Below are positions 36,233 through 44,687 of a stretch of 57,676 nt of DNA, piece by piece. Positions within the stretch are counted from its first letter, which is position 1, and every line of letters starts with the position of its first letter. This stretch comes from Methanolacinia paynteri (GTDB taxonomy: Archaea > Halobacteriota > Methanomicrobia > Methanomicrobiales > Methanomicrobiaceae). The notes under the pieces are model-generated. The model ran no database searches and was not told the origin of the DNA. It was given only the letters and a program-made list of their open reading frames with translations. The stretch is taken from the NCBI RefSeq assembly GCF_000784355.1, contig NZ_AXDV01000001.1, positions 1-57,676 on the forward strand, read 5' to 3'. The position numbers and the translations under genes were made by a program.

Positions 36233-36948
36233 AGATAACAATTCTCGGTACCGGCGATACTGTCGGAACCCCCCGTGTGGGGTGCGACTGCGGGGTCTGC
36301 ACCCTTGCAACCGAAGAAGGCCGTTCACGTCTCAGGACATCTTTTTTGATCGAGAATGAAGGAAAAAATATACTAATAGATACATCCCCCGATTTAAAGG
36401 AGCAGCTGATCCGGACAGGTGCGCCGAAGATAGGCGCTGTGCTTTGGACACATGCACATTACGATCATATCGCGGGATTCAACGAGTTCTACAGGGTGCA
36501 GGACTTCCCGCCTGCATATACGCCTGAAAAAGTGATGGATGATATCTCAGGCTTCTTTCATTTTTTGAGATTTAAGAAGAACATCGTCGAACCGTACGAG
36601 CCTTTCATCCTTTTCGGGATGGAGATCACGTTTGTTACAGTCAATCACCCCCCTATAGACACCTATGGGATTGTAATCCGTTACAACGGGAAAAAGATCG
36701 GTTACACTTCAGATACGAACCCGAACCTTCCTGAAAGGACGGTGAAGGAACTGATGAACTGTGATCTTCTTTTCTTAGACGCCCTGATGCTCCCTGACGT
36801 CCACATCGGAAAGCACATGAATATAGCCGAAGCAGAAGACCTTGCACAAAAACTCTCGCCGAAAGAGTACTATTTTGTCCACATGAGCCACAGGATTCCT
36901 ATGTCATACCCGCACGCCGCCACGGATTTTATGACATTCGAGTTCTGA
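36229..36948 (+). CDS. MBL-fold metallo-hydrolase (PhnP-like)
   Basis: 239 residues. The N-terminus has an additional GCDCGVCTLA cysteine motif, as in PhnP, which binds a structural zinc. The catalytic metal site is THAHYDHIAGF near 80, with a later MSHRIPMSYPH that includes further ligands. PhnP-like enzymes hydrolyse cyclic phosphodiesters, but no phosphonate genes are present, so the substrate is open. ATGA overlap with the AAA ATPase suggests co-function. Confidence 0.87.
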   Translation: MKITILGTGDTVGTPRVGCDCGVCTLATEEGRSRLRTSFLIENEGKNILIDTSPDLKEQLIRTGAPKIGAVLWTHAHYDHIAGFNEFYRVQDFPPAYTPEKVMDDISGFFHFLRFKKNIVEPYEPFILFGMEITFVTVNHPPIDTYGIVIRYNGKKIGYTSDTNPNLPERTVKELMNCDLLFLDALMLPDVHIGKHMNIAEAEDLAQKLSPKEYYFVHMSHRIPMSYPHAATDFMTFEF

Positions 36949-36972
36949 TTTTTGTGGCTGATTCGACCAATA

Positions 36973-36980
36973 CTTATATA
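36973..36980 (+). promoter_or_regulatory. Probable TATA box for rpoL
   Basis: CTTATATA, 30 bases before the rpoL ATG; transcription would begin only about ten bases before the start codon. Confidence 0.45.
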
Positions 36981-37010
36981 CTCGTATAAAATCCAAGAAT
37001 ATGGGTACCT

Positions 37011-37280
37011 ATGGAGATAAAAGTAATAGAACTAAAGGACGATCTCGCACGCATAATGTTTGTCGGGGAAGGGCATACCTTCATGAATGTACTTGTGGAT
37101 GAGATTCTGAAGAATCCCGAAGTCGATGTCGCAAACTACAGCAGTGAGTTCCATTTTACAGATCCTGTACTTCTTGTAACTACAAAGAATGGTAAAAATC
37201 CGCTCGATGCAATCCGTGAAGCTGCATCTGCAATTTCCGGCAATTGTACAGGGCTTATTGAGACTCTTAACAATTCCTGA
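37011..37280 (+). CDS. rpoL: DNA-directed RNA polymerase subunit L
   Basis: 89 residues, the usual length of archaeal Rpo11. Conserved features are IELKDDLARIMFVGEGHTFMN at the N-terminus with the EGHT motif, and FHFTDPVLLV followed by the helix that pairs with subunit D in the assembly platform. A lone gene, convergent with the aIF2-beta gene. Confidence 0.94.
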   Translation: MEIKVIELKDDLARIMFVGEGHTFMNVLVDEILKNPEVDVANYSSEFHFTDPVLLVTTKNGKNPLDAIREAASAISGNCTGLIETLNNS

Positions 37281-37299
37281 AAAAAAATATAAAAAAAAT
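37280..37299 (-). terminator. T-run terminator for the aIF2-beta gene
   Basis: Read on the minus strand, two runs of eight or so Ts separated by ATA lie directly after the aIF2-beta stop codon. Confidence 0.5.
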
Positions 37300-37300
37300 A

Positions 37301-37918
37301 TTATTTTCTGATTGGTTCCGTAAAGGCGATAGTGCCTGCAACTCTTGTTATCTTCACCCTGACCTTCTGGCCCGGTTTCGTATTTGCAACGTAAAGCGTA
37401 TATTTGCCGACCTTTGCAACGCCGTCTCCTCTTTTGGAGAGGAACTGGATCTCGGCATCGATCTCTTTTCCTTCCTCGACAAGATTTGCGGTTGCGTCTC
37501 CCCTGGCTCTCCTCTTCCTTACAGGTCTGTGCCCTCCGCATGCATCGCACCTGAGCATCATGATCCTTCCGTCTTTCACGAGCCTTGTATCGGGTTTCCC
37601 GCACTCTGAACAGATCACGTAATCTTCGGTATACTTATTCACAAGATCTGCAATAAGATCGCGATCGAATTTTCCGTTGAATATTGCACGGTTCCCGTCT
37701 ATCTTGCCGGCCGTTCCAAGCTCTCCAAGCAGGTATTTCATAACATGGTCGGGCTCTCTTCTGAGGGTGGAGACGATATCGGAAAAATTTTCAAGAACCG
37801 TTGTTTTCCCCTCAATGTACACCCTGGCTTCGGGTACCTGAAAACGTCCCTCATCACCGGAAGTCTCCGTGATGTTGCTGTATGCCTTTTCTAAAAGGGC
37901 TTCATAAGGGTCTGTCAT
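37301..37918 (-). CDS. Translation initiation factor aIF2, beta subunit, with TRAM domain
   Basis: 205 residues from ATG 37918. The core ends with a zinc ribbon, [12 protein letters not shown] ... LRCDACGG, near residues 102-125. The final ~60 residues are a TRAM domain ([29 protein letters not shown]) that binds RNA and is fused to aIF2-beta in many methanogens. Together with alpha and gamma subunits it delivers initiator tRNA. The open frame continues upstream to 38083 but that part lacks homology. Mitochondrial-type IF2 is unrelated. Confidence 0.93.
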   Translation of the reverse strand: MTDPYEALLEKAYSNITETSGDEGRFQVPEARVYIEGKTTVLENFSDIVSTLRREPDHVMKYLLGELGTAGKIDGNRAIFNGKFDRDLIADLVNKYTEDYVICSECGKPDTRLVKDGRIMMLRCDACGGHRPVRKRRARGDATANLVEEGKEIDAEIQFLSKRGDGVAKVGKYTLYVANTKPGQKVRVKITRVAGTIAFTEPIRK

Positions 37919-38111
37919 GTCTAATAATATTGATGCTTTAAATAGATATAACTCACTTTGCTGACCTCCTCCCAGGCAAAGAATAAAAATTCGAATCTGC
38001 AAAAGATTGAATATCACTTCTGAACTTCGTTTAGACAGGGGAAACAAAACATGTACTTTTAATGGTAAAAAGGAACAATACATCCGATAGTTACCTTAGG
38101 AGGAATTATTT

Positions 38112-40658
38112 TTGAAGGTGATGGAGCCGTTTTTGGAAATAATCGGTGAAGAGTCCGGCAAAAAGGATATTTCTTATCTGGCTATGATCGGGCTTGTCAT
38201 TTTCATGGTCGTGCTTTCCGAAACTGCTCTGGTCTTTACAACCAGCGGTCTTTTTCTCCTTTTGTCCAATCTCTTCTATTTCCCGCTGATCTATATAAAC
38301 ATGAAATGCTATGAACGGGGCCTTGCAGTCAACTCTGCTTTGGGTGCAGTATATTTTATAATATCCCTGTTTCTGGTTCATTTCGATGTTGTAGATATCC
38401 TGATTGCATTCTCAATGACAGTGACATATATTGCGGTCGGGATCAGCATAGCAATGATATCAAAGACGAACAATGAGAATAAAAATATCCTGATCGACAG
38501 CATCAGCAATTATGAAAATTTCTTCGAGGAGATCCAGGATGCAGTTCTTGTCTACAATTCTTCAGGGGAGATTCTCGGCGTCAACAATGCTGCATCAAGA
38601 TTATTCGGCCTGGAAAAGAAGTACCTTACTTTTCTTAAAATTGAGGACCTGGGGAATTTCATTGAAAAGGATGATCTGAAAAAAGCGTTCTACGATATCA
38701 GCCCCTCCAAAAGCGGTTTTACGGATACCCGGCTGAAACAACAGGGTGGGAATACAATCTATGTCGAAATTCTCTCGAGCGCTGTAGATCCGTCAAAAGG
38801 AATTATGAGGGCTTATATCCGGGATGTCACCTCCAGGGTTGTCGCAGAGGAGAAGATCCATGATAGCGAAGCGCGGTACCGGCACCTCACAAATCAACTG
38901 CCCGAGATGATATTCGAGCTGGATACCGATGGAAATTTCACATTTTCAACACGTTATTCTATCAATCTTGCCGGAAAAACACCTGAAGAACTTACAGGCG
39001 GGATGAAGTTCTGGGACATTCTGGTTGAAGATGACAGGGATCGTGCCCGTAAAAATCTGGAATGGTTCTATAAAGGGATGTTTCTGGGCGCAGTGGAATA
39101 CAGGCTGGCTAAACCCGACGGTGCCGTTATTCCTGTTATGGTTCATTTCAGCTATGATTTTGACGACAACAGTGCGGTGCAGGGGATCAGGGGCCTTGCT
39201 ATGGATATCAGCCAAAGGAAAAGGATGGAGATGGCCCTGCGCCGAAACGAAAAAAAATTCAGAAGTCTGTTTGAGAATTCAAATGACGCTGTTATCATAT
39301 TCGACAGGGACGGCTATATAATCGATATAAATACACGTCTTTGTCTTATGCTGGGCATAAGGAGGGATGAGGCAGTTTCCCAGACTCTTGAGTCCCGTTT
39401 TCCCGTGCCCGAATGGGGCAAAATATCGCAGATGTATGAAAATTCATCATCCGAAGGTGTCTGTTTCGAGTCCCGGATGCAGAATAAGGAAGGATCATTC
39501 ATCGATGTTGAGATAAGCTCCGGGATAATCGATCCCGGAGAAGGCCTTTATCAGGCGATCCTAAGGGATATATCCGAAAGGAAGCGTGCCGAAGCTGAGC
39601 TTGCCCTCAGCAGGGGCAGACTCAACCTGGCAATAGAGGGCGCCGGAATGTGTGTTTGGGACTGGGATCTGGAGAAAGACGAGATGGTCTTCGAAGGCAA
39701 GTATGAAGAGATGTTTGGCCTTTTGAACGGGAATGATAATAGTCACGGCGCTATATGGAGGGAAATTCTCCAGGAGGAGTTCTATACAAAGATTATGGAT
39801 CTGTATTCCAACTGCAATGACCCGGAGAAATCAGATCCGAAATCCGCACAATTCGAATCCGAGTATAAATTCAGGACATCTGCAGGGACATACAAATGGA
39901 TAGTAGTTCTCGGCAAAGTCGTGAAATGCAGTTCAGACGGGAATCCTATACGGATAACCGGTATAATGCAGGATGTATCCGATAAAAGAAGGTCGCAGAA
40001 TGCATTATATGAGGCAAATAAAAAACTCAATCTTCTCTCCAGTATAACCCGGCATGATATACTGAACCAGATCGCCGGCGTCAGGGGATTTACCGATATC
40101 CTGAGCAAAAGGCTTCCTGAGAAAAACTCAGAACTTCTGCATTACCTTGATATGATCAAGAAGGCCACATCCAATATCCAGGAACAGATTACTTTTACAA
40201 AGGATTACCAGAATATCGGCGTAGAAAGTCCTGCCTGGCAGAACCTTGAAAAGGTTATCGAATCTTCACGCTCAAAAGCCCAGCTCAGGGATATTGCGTT
40301 CTTCAATGAATGTCATGGCCTTGAAATTTATGCAGACCCGATGATTGAAAAGATCTTTTTCAACCTGCTGGATAATGCCATCCGCCACGGCGGCAGTGTA
40401 ACCGAGATTGATGTGAAATGCAGAAAAAGCAGGAATTTCCTCTTCATAATTGTTCGTGACAACGGGACTGGTGTACCCGTCGATCTTAAGGAAAAGATCT
40501 TCGATCATGGTTATGGCAGCAATACCGGACTCGGGCTGTTTCTTGTAAGGGAGATTCTCGGGATTACGGGTATGGAGATTAAAGAGGTGGGTGAACCCGG
40601 AAGCGGTGCGGTATTCGAGATAAAAATACCCGCCGATCATTTCAGACAGATCGGATAG
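38112..40658 (+). CDS. Membrane-bound multi-PAS sensor histidine kinase
   Basis: 848 residues from a TTG start with AGGAGGA about eight bases upstream. Four transmembrane helices span about 17-115, forming a small membrane sensor. Four PAS/PAC domains follow at about 135-245, 255-375, 385-495 and 500-630. A HisKA-like region carries LNLLSSITRHDILNQIAGVRG near 645 with a His, and the HATPase has NLLDNAIRHGG (N box), DNGTGVP (G1) and GLGLFLVREI (G2). Both phosphoacceptor and ATPase are intact. The response regulator 97 bases downstream is the probable partner. Confidence 0.88.
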   Translation: MKVMEPFLEIIGEESGKKDISYLAMIGLVIFMVVLSETALVFTTSGLFLLLSNLFYFPLIYINMKCYERGLAVNSALGAVYFIISLFLVHFDVVDILIAFSMTVTYIAVGISIAMISKTNNENKNILIDSISNYENFFEEIQDAVLVYNSSGEILGVNNAASRLFGLEKKYLTFLKIEDLGNFIEKDDLKKAFYDISPSKSGFTDTRLKQQGGNTIYVEILSSAVDPSKGIMRAYIRDVTSRVVAEEKIHDSEARYRHLTNQLPEMIFELDTDGNFTFSTRYSINLAGKTPEELTGGMKFWDILVEDDRDRARKNLEWFYKGMFLGAVEYRLAKPDGAVIPVMVHFSYDFDDNSAVQGIRGLAMDISQRKRMEMALRRNEKKFRSLFENSNDAVIIFDRDGYIIDINTRLCLMLGIRRDEAVSQTLESRFPVPEWGKISQMYENSSSEGVCFESRMQNKEGSFIDVEISSGIIDPGEGLYQAILRDISERKRAEAELALSRGRLNLAIEGAGMCVWDWDLEKDEMVFEGKYEEMFGLLNGNDNSHGAIWREILQEEFYTKIMDLYSNCNDPEKSDPKSAQFESEYKFRTSAGTYKWIVVLGKVVKCSSDGNPIRITGIMQDVSDKRRSQNALYEANKKLNLLSSITRHDILNQIAGVRGFTDILSKRLPEKNSELLHYLDMIKKATSNIQEQITFTKDYQNIGVESPAWQNLEKVIESSRSKAQLRDIAFFNECHGLEIYADPMIEKIFFNLLDNAIRHGGSVTEIDVKCRKSRNFLFIIVRDNGTGVPVDLKEKIFDHGYGSNTGLGLFLVREILGITGMEIKEVGEPGSGAVFEIKIPADHFRQIG

Positions 40659-40755
40659 AGAGAACCCGAATGCCGAAATGGTATAAATAGGAAACAAATT
40701 TTAACTTTCGGGTAGACAGCCTATCTGTTAAAATATTTCAATGAGGGATTGGTAA

Positions 40756-41127
40756 ATGCACGATAAAAAAATTCTCGTAGTTGAAGATGATGCGATAATT
40801 TCCGAACTTATCATGTGGCGGCTGAAGGATCTCGGTTATGCCAACTGCAAATTTGTTTCCTCGGGAGAAGAAGCTGTTGAGGAAGCCAGGGCGATGTCTC
40901 CCGATCTGATCCTGATGGATGTTACACTTGACGGCGATCTCGACGGAATCGATGCAATAAAAGAGATCAAGAAGTTTATTCCCGGAGTGCCTTTCGTATA
41001 TCTGAGCTCGCACATGGAGAACGATATAATTGAGCGTGCTCTTGAAACAAAGCCTTCGGGTTATATAGCAAAACCTTTCGAGGACTTTGAACTCAGAATG
41101 GGAATTGAAATCGCTCTCATGAAATAA
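40756..41127 (+). CDS. Single-domain response regulator
   Basis: 123 residues, CheY-like receiver with no output domain. Acidic pocket VEDD near residue 10, phosphorylation Asp in LILMDVTLDGDLDG near 52, conserved Ser in VYLSSH and Lys in YIAKPF near 103. Its adjacency to the kinase at 38.1 kb suggests a cognate pair. The output route is unknown. Confidence 0.9.
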   Translation: MHDKKILVVEDDAIISELIMWRLKDLGYANCKFVSSGEEAVEEARAMSPDLILMDVTLDGDLDGIDAIKEIKKFIPGVPFVYLSSHMENDIIERALETKPSGYIAKPFEDFELRMGIEIALMK

Positions 41128-41253
41128 TATACCAAAATCGAATTTTTACATGAAAATCGCGTTGTGATTTACATGAAACAGTCAATGAAACTTTTGTTTC
41201 ATAAACGTTTTTAATCAATATTATCTCGTCTGAAAACCAGATATTTCTGCAGT

Positions 41254-43326
41254 ATGCTATCGCCCTGTGATGAGGAATATATTGAAAAGAAGCTCGGGAG
41301 GAAACTCACAGCTCTTGAATACGCATGTTTTGAAAACCTATGGAGTGAACACTGCTCTTACCGCTCCACGAAGCCTCTGCTGAGGACACTCCCGACCGAC
41401 GGAGAAAACGTTCTCCTCGGCCCCGGGGACGATGCGGCAATCGTGAAATTCTCCGATGAGATCGCACTTTCAATAGGGATGGAGTCGCATAATCATCCAA
41501 GTTACGTGGACCCTTACGACGGTGCCGCTACAGGGGTTGGAGGAATCGTCAGGGATATCATCTCGATGGGTTCAAGACCTATTGCCCTTATGGATCCTCT
41601 CTTCTTCGGTGAGATATCGGGCGAGAAGAACAGGTACATCTTCGAACATGTAGTTGCAGGTATCGGTGATTACGGAAACTGTATAGGTGTCCCTGTGGTG
41701 AGAGGAGATCTTGTCTTTGATAAAAAATATGCGGGGAATCCTCTTGTTAATGTGGTCTGCGTAGGAATCGTTCATCCTGATAAATTCCTTACCGCCCGCG
41801 TGAAACAGCCGGGAAGCAGGCTCGTCCTTTACGGGTCTTCAACAGGCAGGGACGGTCTCGGTGGAGCGTCGTTTGCATCCCGCGATCTCTCAGAAGACTC
41901 GGAGGCCGAAGACAGACCGGCAGTTCAGGTGGGCGATCCCTACACGGAAAAACTCCTTATCGAAGCGACCCTTGAACTTGCCGAAACAGGAAAGATTCTC
42001 TCGTGCAGGGACCTCGGTGCAGCCGGGCTTGCGGGGGCATCTTCCGAGATGTCGGAGACCTTCGGTGCAAGGCTCTATGCCGACAGGGTTCACCTCCGCG
42101 AGGAGAACATGAACGAGGTTGAGATCTTCCTTGCAGAATCTCAGGAGAGGATGCTTGTCGAGGTCAGGCCTGAGAATGTTGCTGAGATTACCTCGATAAT
42201 TGAGAAGTACGATCTCAAATGGAGCGATATAGGTGAGGTCACCGAGGAGAAGAAGTACGTGATATCGTTTAACGGCGAGATCGTGTGCGACCTTCCGATC
42301 GATCTCCTTGTCGGCGGGGCGCCTGAGGAGGCATGGTCCGGGAGTTCCTATAATATTACGAAGGAGTATGTTAAACCGCGGGCTTCACTTAAGGAACTGT
42401 GCCTGAAAGTCCTCTCTCACCCGGAGATCGCAAAGAAGGACTGGGTAAGCCGCCAGTATGATCATGACGTTCAGCTGAGATCTGTTTCTGTCGAGGGAGG
42501 TGCAGCATGCCTGAAACTCGGTGATGCAGGATTGTATCTTTCGTGTGGGTGTTCCCCAAGGCAGATCTTCCTGAAGCCGTATGAGGGGACGGCCAATGCA
42601 GTGTATGAGAATGCCGCGAACCTTGCCGCGATGGGAGCAGAACCGCTCTGTATAGTGAACTGCCTGAATTTTGCAAGTCCGGTTCATGACGATGTGTTCT
42701 GGCAGATCAGCGAATCGGTTCGCGGCATGGGCGATATGTGCCGCAGTCTCGGAGTTCCTGTTGTCGGCGGTAACGTTTCCCTCTATAATGAGAGCGATGA
42801 ATTCGGAACCCAGATCCCTCCGACTCCCTGCATCGGTATGGTAGGGAAAGGTGCTGTTAGAATTTATACTCCAGCGTCTGCCGGGCAGAAACTCGCGCTG
42901 ATAGGGAAATGTGAAGGCGGCATGGGCGGCTCACTCCTTGATGAAATTACAGGTTGCGGCGGAGAAGCCCCTGCTATTCCGGACACTTCTGTCTTGGAGC
43001 TGGTAAGATCCCTTGTAAATATGGGTAAGGTATCGTCTGCAACCGATATTTCACACGGGGGTCTTCTGGCTGCGGTCGTGTCCTTTGCCGGAACTGCCGA
43101 CCTGAAACTTTCCGGTGATCCTGTTGAGACGCTCTTTTCAGAGAGTTATGGTCGCTTCCTTGTGGCTGTTGATAATGAAAAAAGTCTTGAAGGCATCGAA
43201 TACGAGATGATCGGAACTGCCGGTGGGGATTCGCTGAAGATCAGGTTCGGGAATGAAGATCTGGTTCTTGAAAGAGCTGAGATTGAATCTGTGCTGGAAT
43301 CGACTACGAAAATAATGCGATACTGA
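41254..43326 (+). CDS. purL: Phosphoribosylformylglycinamidine synthase, PurL subunit
   Basis: 690 residues, the size of the small-type PurL that works with PurQ and PurS. Visible are ENLWSEHCSYRSTKP near the N-terminus, GPGDDAAIV, SHNHPSYVDPYDGAATGVGGI and the second repeat with DISHGGLLAAV. It catalyses the fourth step of purine synthesis, FGAR to FGAM with ATP and ammonia. PurQ and PurS are not encoded nearby. A T-run follows the stop. Confidence 0.95.
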   Translation: MLSPCDEEYIEKKLGRKLTALEYACFENLWSEHCSYRSTKPLLRTLPTDGENVLLGPGDDAAIVKFSDEIALSIGMESHNHPSYVDPYDGAATGVGGIVRDIISMGSRPIALMDPLFFGEISGEKNRYIFEHVVAGIGDYGNCIGVPVVRGDLVFDKKYAGNPLVNVVCVGIVHPDKFLTARVKQPGSRLVLYGSSTGRDGLGGASFASRDLSEDSEAEDRPAVQVGDPYTEKLLIEATLELAETGKILSCRDLGAAGLAGASSEMSETFGARLYADRVHLREENMNEVEIFLAESQERMLVEVRPENVAEITSIIEKYDLKWSDIGEVTEEKKYVISFNGEIVCDLPIDLLVGGAPEEAWSGSSYNITKEYVKPRASLKELCLKVLSHPEIAKKDWVSRQYDHDVQLRSVSVEGGAACLKLGDAGLYLSCGCSPRQIFLKPYEGTANAVYENAANLAAMGAEPLCIVNCLNFASPVHDDVFWQISESVRGMGDMCRSLGVPVVGGNVSLYNESDEFGTQIPPTPCIGMVGKGAVRIYTPASAGQKLALIGKCEGGMGGSLLDEITGCGGEAPAIPDTSVLELVRSLVNMGKVSSATDISHGGLLAAVVSFAGTADLKLSGDPVETLFSESYGRFLVAVDNEKSLEGIEYEMIGTAGGDSLKIRFGNEDLVLERAEIESVLESTTKIMRY

Positions 43327-43335
43327 ATTTCAGTC

Positions 43336-43350
43336 TTTTTTTTCTTTTTT
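43336..43350 (+). terminator. T-run terminator after purL
   Basis: Eight Ts, a C and six Ts starting about ten bases after the purL stop. Confidence 0.5.
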
Positions 43351-43364
43351 ATTAGTGCCCTTTT

Positions 43365-43858
43365 TCAGAGGCAACCCTTGGATAAATTCACCTTTTTTTT
43401 ACTATCTTGCAAGGTGACCTAAGGTCTCCGTAGGTTTCGAAAGGGCGACAGCCCTTCGGTCGGCAACCCTTGCGCAAGTTCGCTCCGCTTTGCTTCGCGA
43501 ACACGCCCTGACCTCAGGGCTTTGCGCTATGGCGATAGCCCGGCATGGACGTTACCCTTTCGGGTAGCCTCGGCCGGGGGAAAACAAAATCGAAGATGGA
43601 TAAATCCATGACTGAGTGGTGCAGGATTTTAAAAAAGAGAGAGATCTTTGCTATTGATTTTTTGTGAAAGGTGACTAAGGCTGTTCCGGGTTTCGAAAGG
43701 GTAGTTAACCCTTTGGTTGCCTCAACCTGGAATAAAATCTTGGATCAAAACAGGCGGAGTTTGTTTGGAGCCAAAGGGGATGCTTGTCCATCCCCTTGGC
43801 GACTTATCACCATGAGGGGGAGAGTAATAGGGAGGGGGAATCCTCCCCCTCCCGAATT
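43365..43858 (+). repeat. Dispersed structured repeat, copy C (composite)
   Basis: The longest copy, between convergent genes. It holds two versions of the core hairpin: AAGGGC-GACA-GCCCTT at 43441-43456 and AAAGGGT-AGTTA-ACCCTTT at 43696-43714, the second enclosed by CCGGGTT/AACCTGG (43686-43730). Between them are GCCCTG/CAGGGC (43505-43520) and TACCC/GGGTA (43553-43566). The 3' end has GCCAAAGGGG/CCCCTTGGC (43770-43800) and a perfect 9-bp terminal hairpin (43830-43853). Modules are in a different order from copy A, as if one copy had inserted into another. Confidence 0.75.
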
Positions 43859-43874
43859 CTAGTACCAAATCAGT

Positions 43875-44345
43875 TTACAATTCCGCCGCTTTAATCATCT
43901 CATCAATCTTTCCGGAGTCTTCGGTCTCCTTCTCGCTGAAACCGTACGTACCAACCACATCCATCCCGGCATCTTCGAGTTTTTTTCTGAGGATGTTAAG
44001 CGTCTCTCCTTCCGAACCACGGTAAGTGGCGAATGCAACGGCCTTTTTGTCTTCTCCATCTTTGATTATGTCCAGTCCTGCATTGACCACAGGTGTCGGG
44101 TGCCCTCCCCATACGGGTGTTCCGATGACTATTGTGTCGTAGGCCGCGAGATCGATATTTGTAATGCCGATCTCGTCTCCCTGCTGCATCAGTGCTCTCT
44201 TTATTCCGGATGTATACATTCCGATTTTGGAGTACTTTTTCTCCGGCTTAAGTTCGAGGATGTCGGAATCGGTTTTTTCATGGATATACTCGGCGACTCT
44301 TTTTGTATTTCCGGTCTCCGAATGATATACGATCAGGCTTTTCAT
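43875..44345 (-). CDS. Flavodoxin
   Basis: 156 residues. FMN phosphate loop YHSETGNTKRVAEYI begins at residue 6, with later isoalloxazine-loop segments GTPVWGGHPTP and ATYRGSEGETL. A single-electron carrier that can replace ferredoxin when iron is scarce; direct partners are not evident. Lies alone, converging on repeat copy C. Confidence 0.9.
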   Translation of the reverse strand: MKSLIVYHSETGNTKRVAEYIHEKTDSDILELKPEKKYSKIGMYTSGIKRALMQQGDEIGITNIDLAAYDTIVIGTPVWGGHPTPVVNAGLDIIKDGEDKKAVAFATYRGSEGETLNILRKKLEDAGMDVVGTYGFSEKETEDSGKIDEMIKAAEL

Positions 44346-44594
44346 AGGTTATTCTCGGGCGCTTCCGATTAAAATGTTATTGCATAATGCTATGCAAAAG
44401 GTAAAATATGAGAATCCTTTATTCTGCGTATCCCGGATTTTGATGAAAAATGTAGATTTTGCTCTGTAGTTGCTTCTGCTTAAAAATCTTATAAAATGTG
44501 GCTGAATTTAAAATTTATCTAAAATTCAGGGTTTATTTTTAAAAAATCAAAAACAGGTTAACTTCATAAATATTATATCATCTTCAAAAAATAG

Positions 44595-44662
44595 TTACAG
44601 GGATTAGATACGATCACGCAACCTGTATGAATATGTTGCGGGCGTATCAGAGATACCTGTAA
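44595..44662 (+). promoter_or_regulatory. Three-helix hairpin in the mptA leader
   Basis: Nested perfect helices TTACAGG/CCTGTAA (44595-44601 with 44656-44662), GATACG/CGTATC (44607-44612 with 44643-44648) and CGCAAC/GTTGCG (44617-44622 with 44635-44640), capped by a 12-base loop and joined by internal loops of 5/7 and 4/2 bases. It ends 25 bases before the mptA ATG. It may be a cis-regulatory RNA or a large operator. Confidence 0.6.
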
Positions 44663-44687
44663 TGTTATGATCGAAGAGGTATATTCG

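Noticed and set aside
43671-43862. 63-residue ORF inside repeat copy C, with a similar frame in copies A and B
   Set aside because: The three peptides are alike only because the DNA repeat is alike; they are Arg/Gly-rich low complexity, have no Shine-Dalgarno sequence, and the paired stem changes fit structure better than coding.
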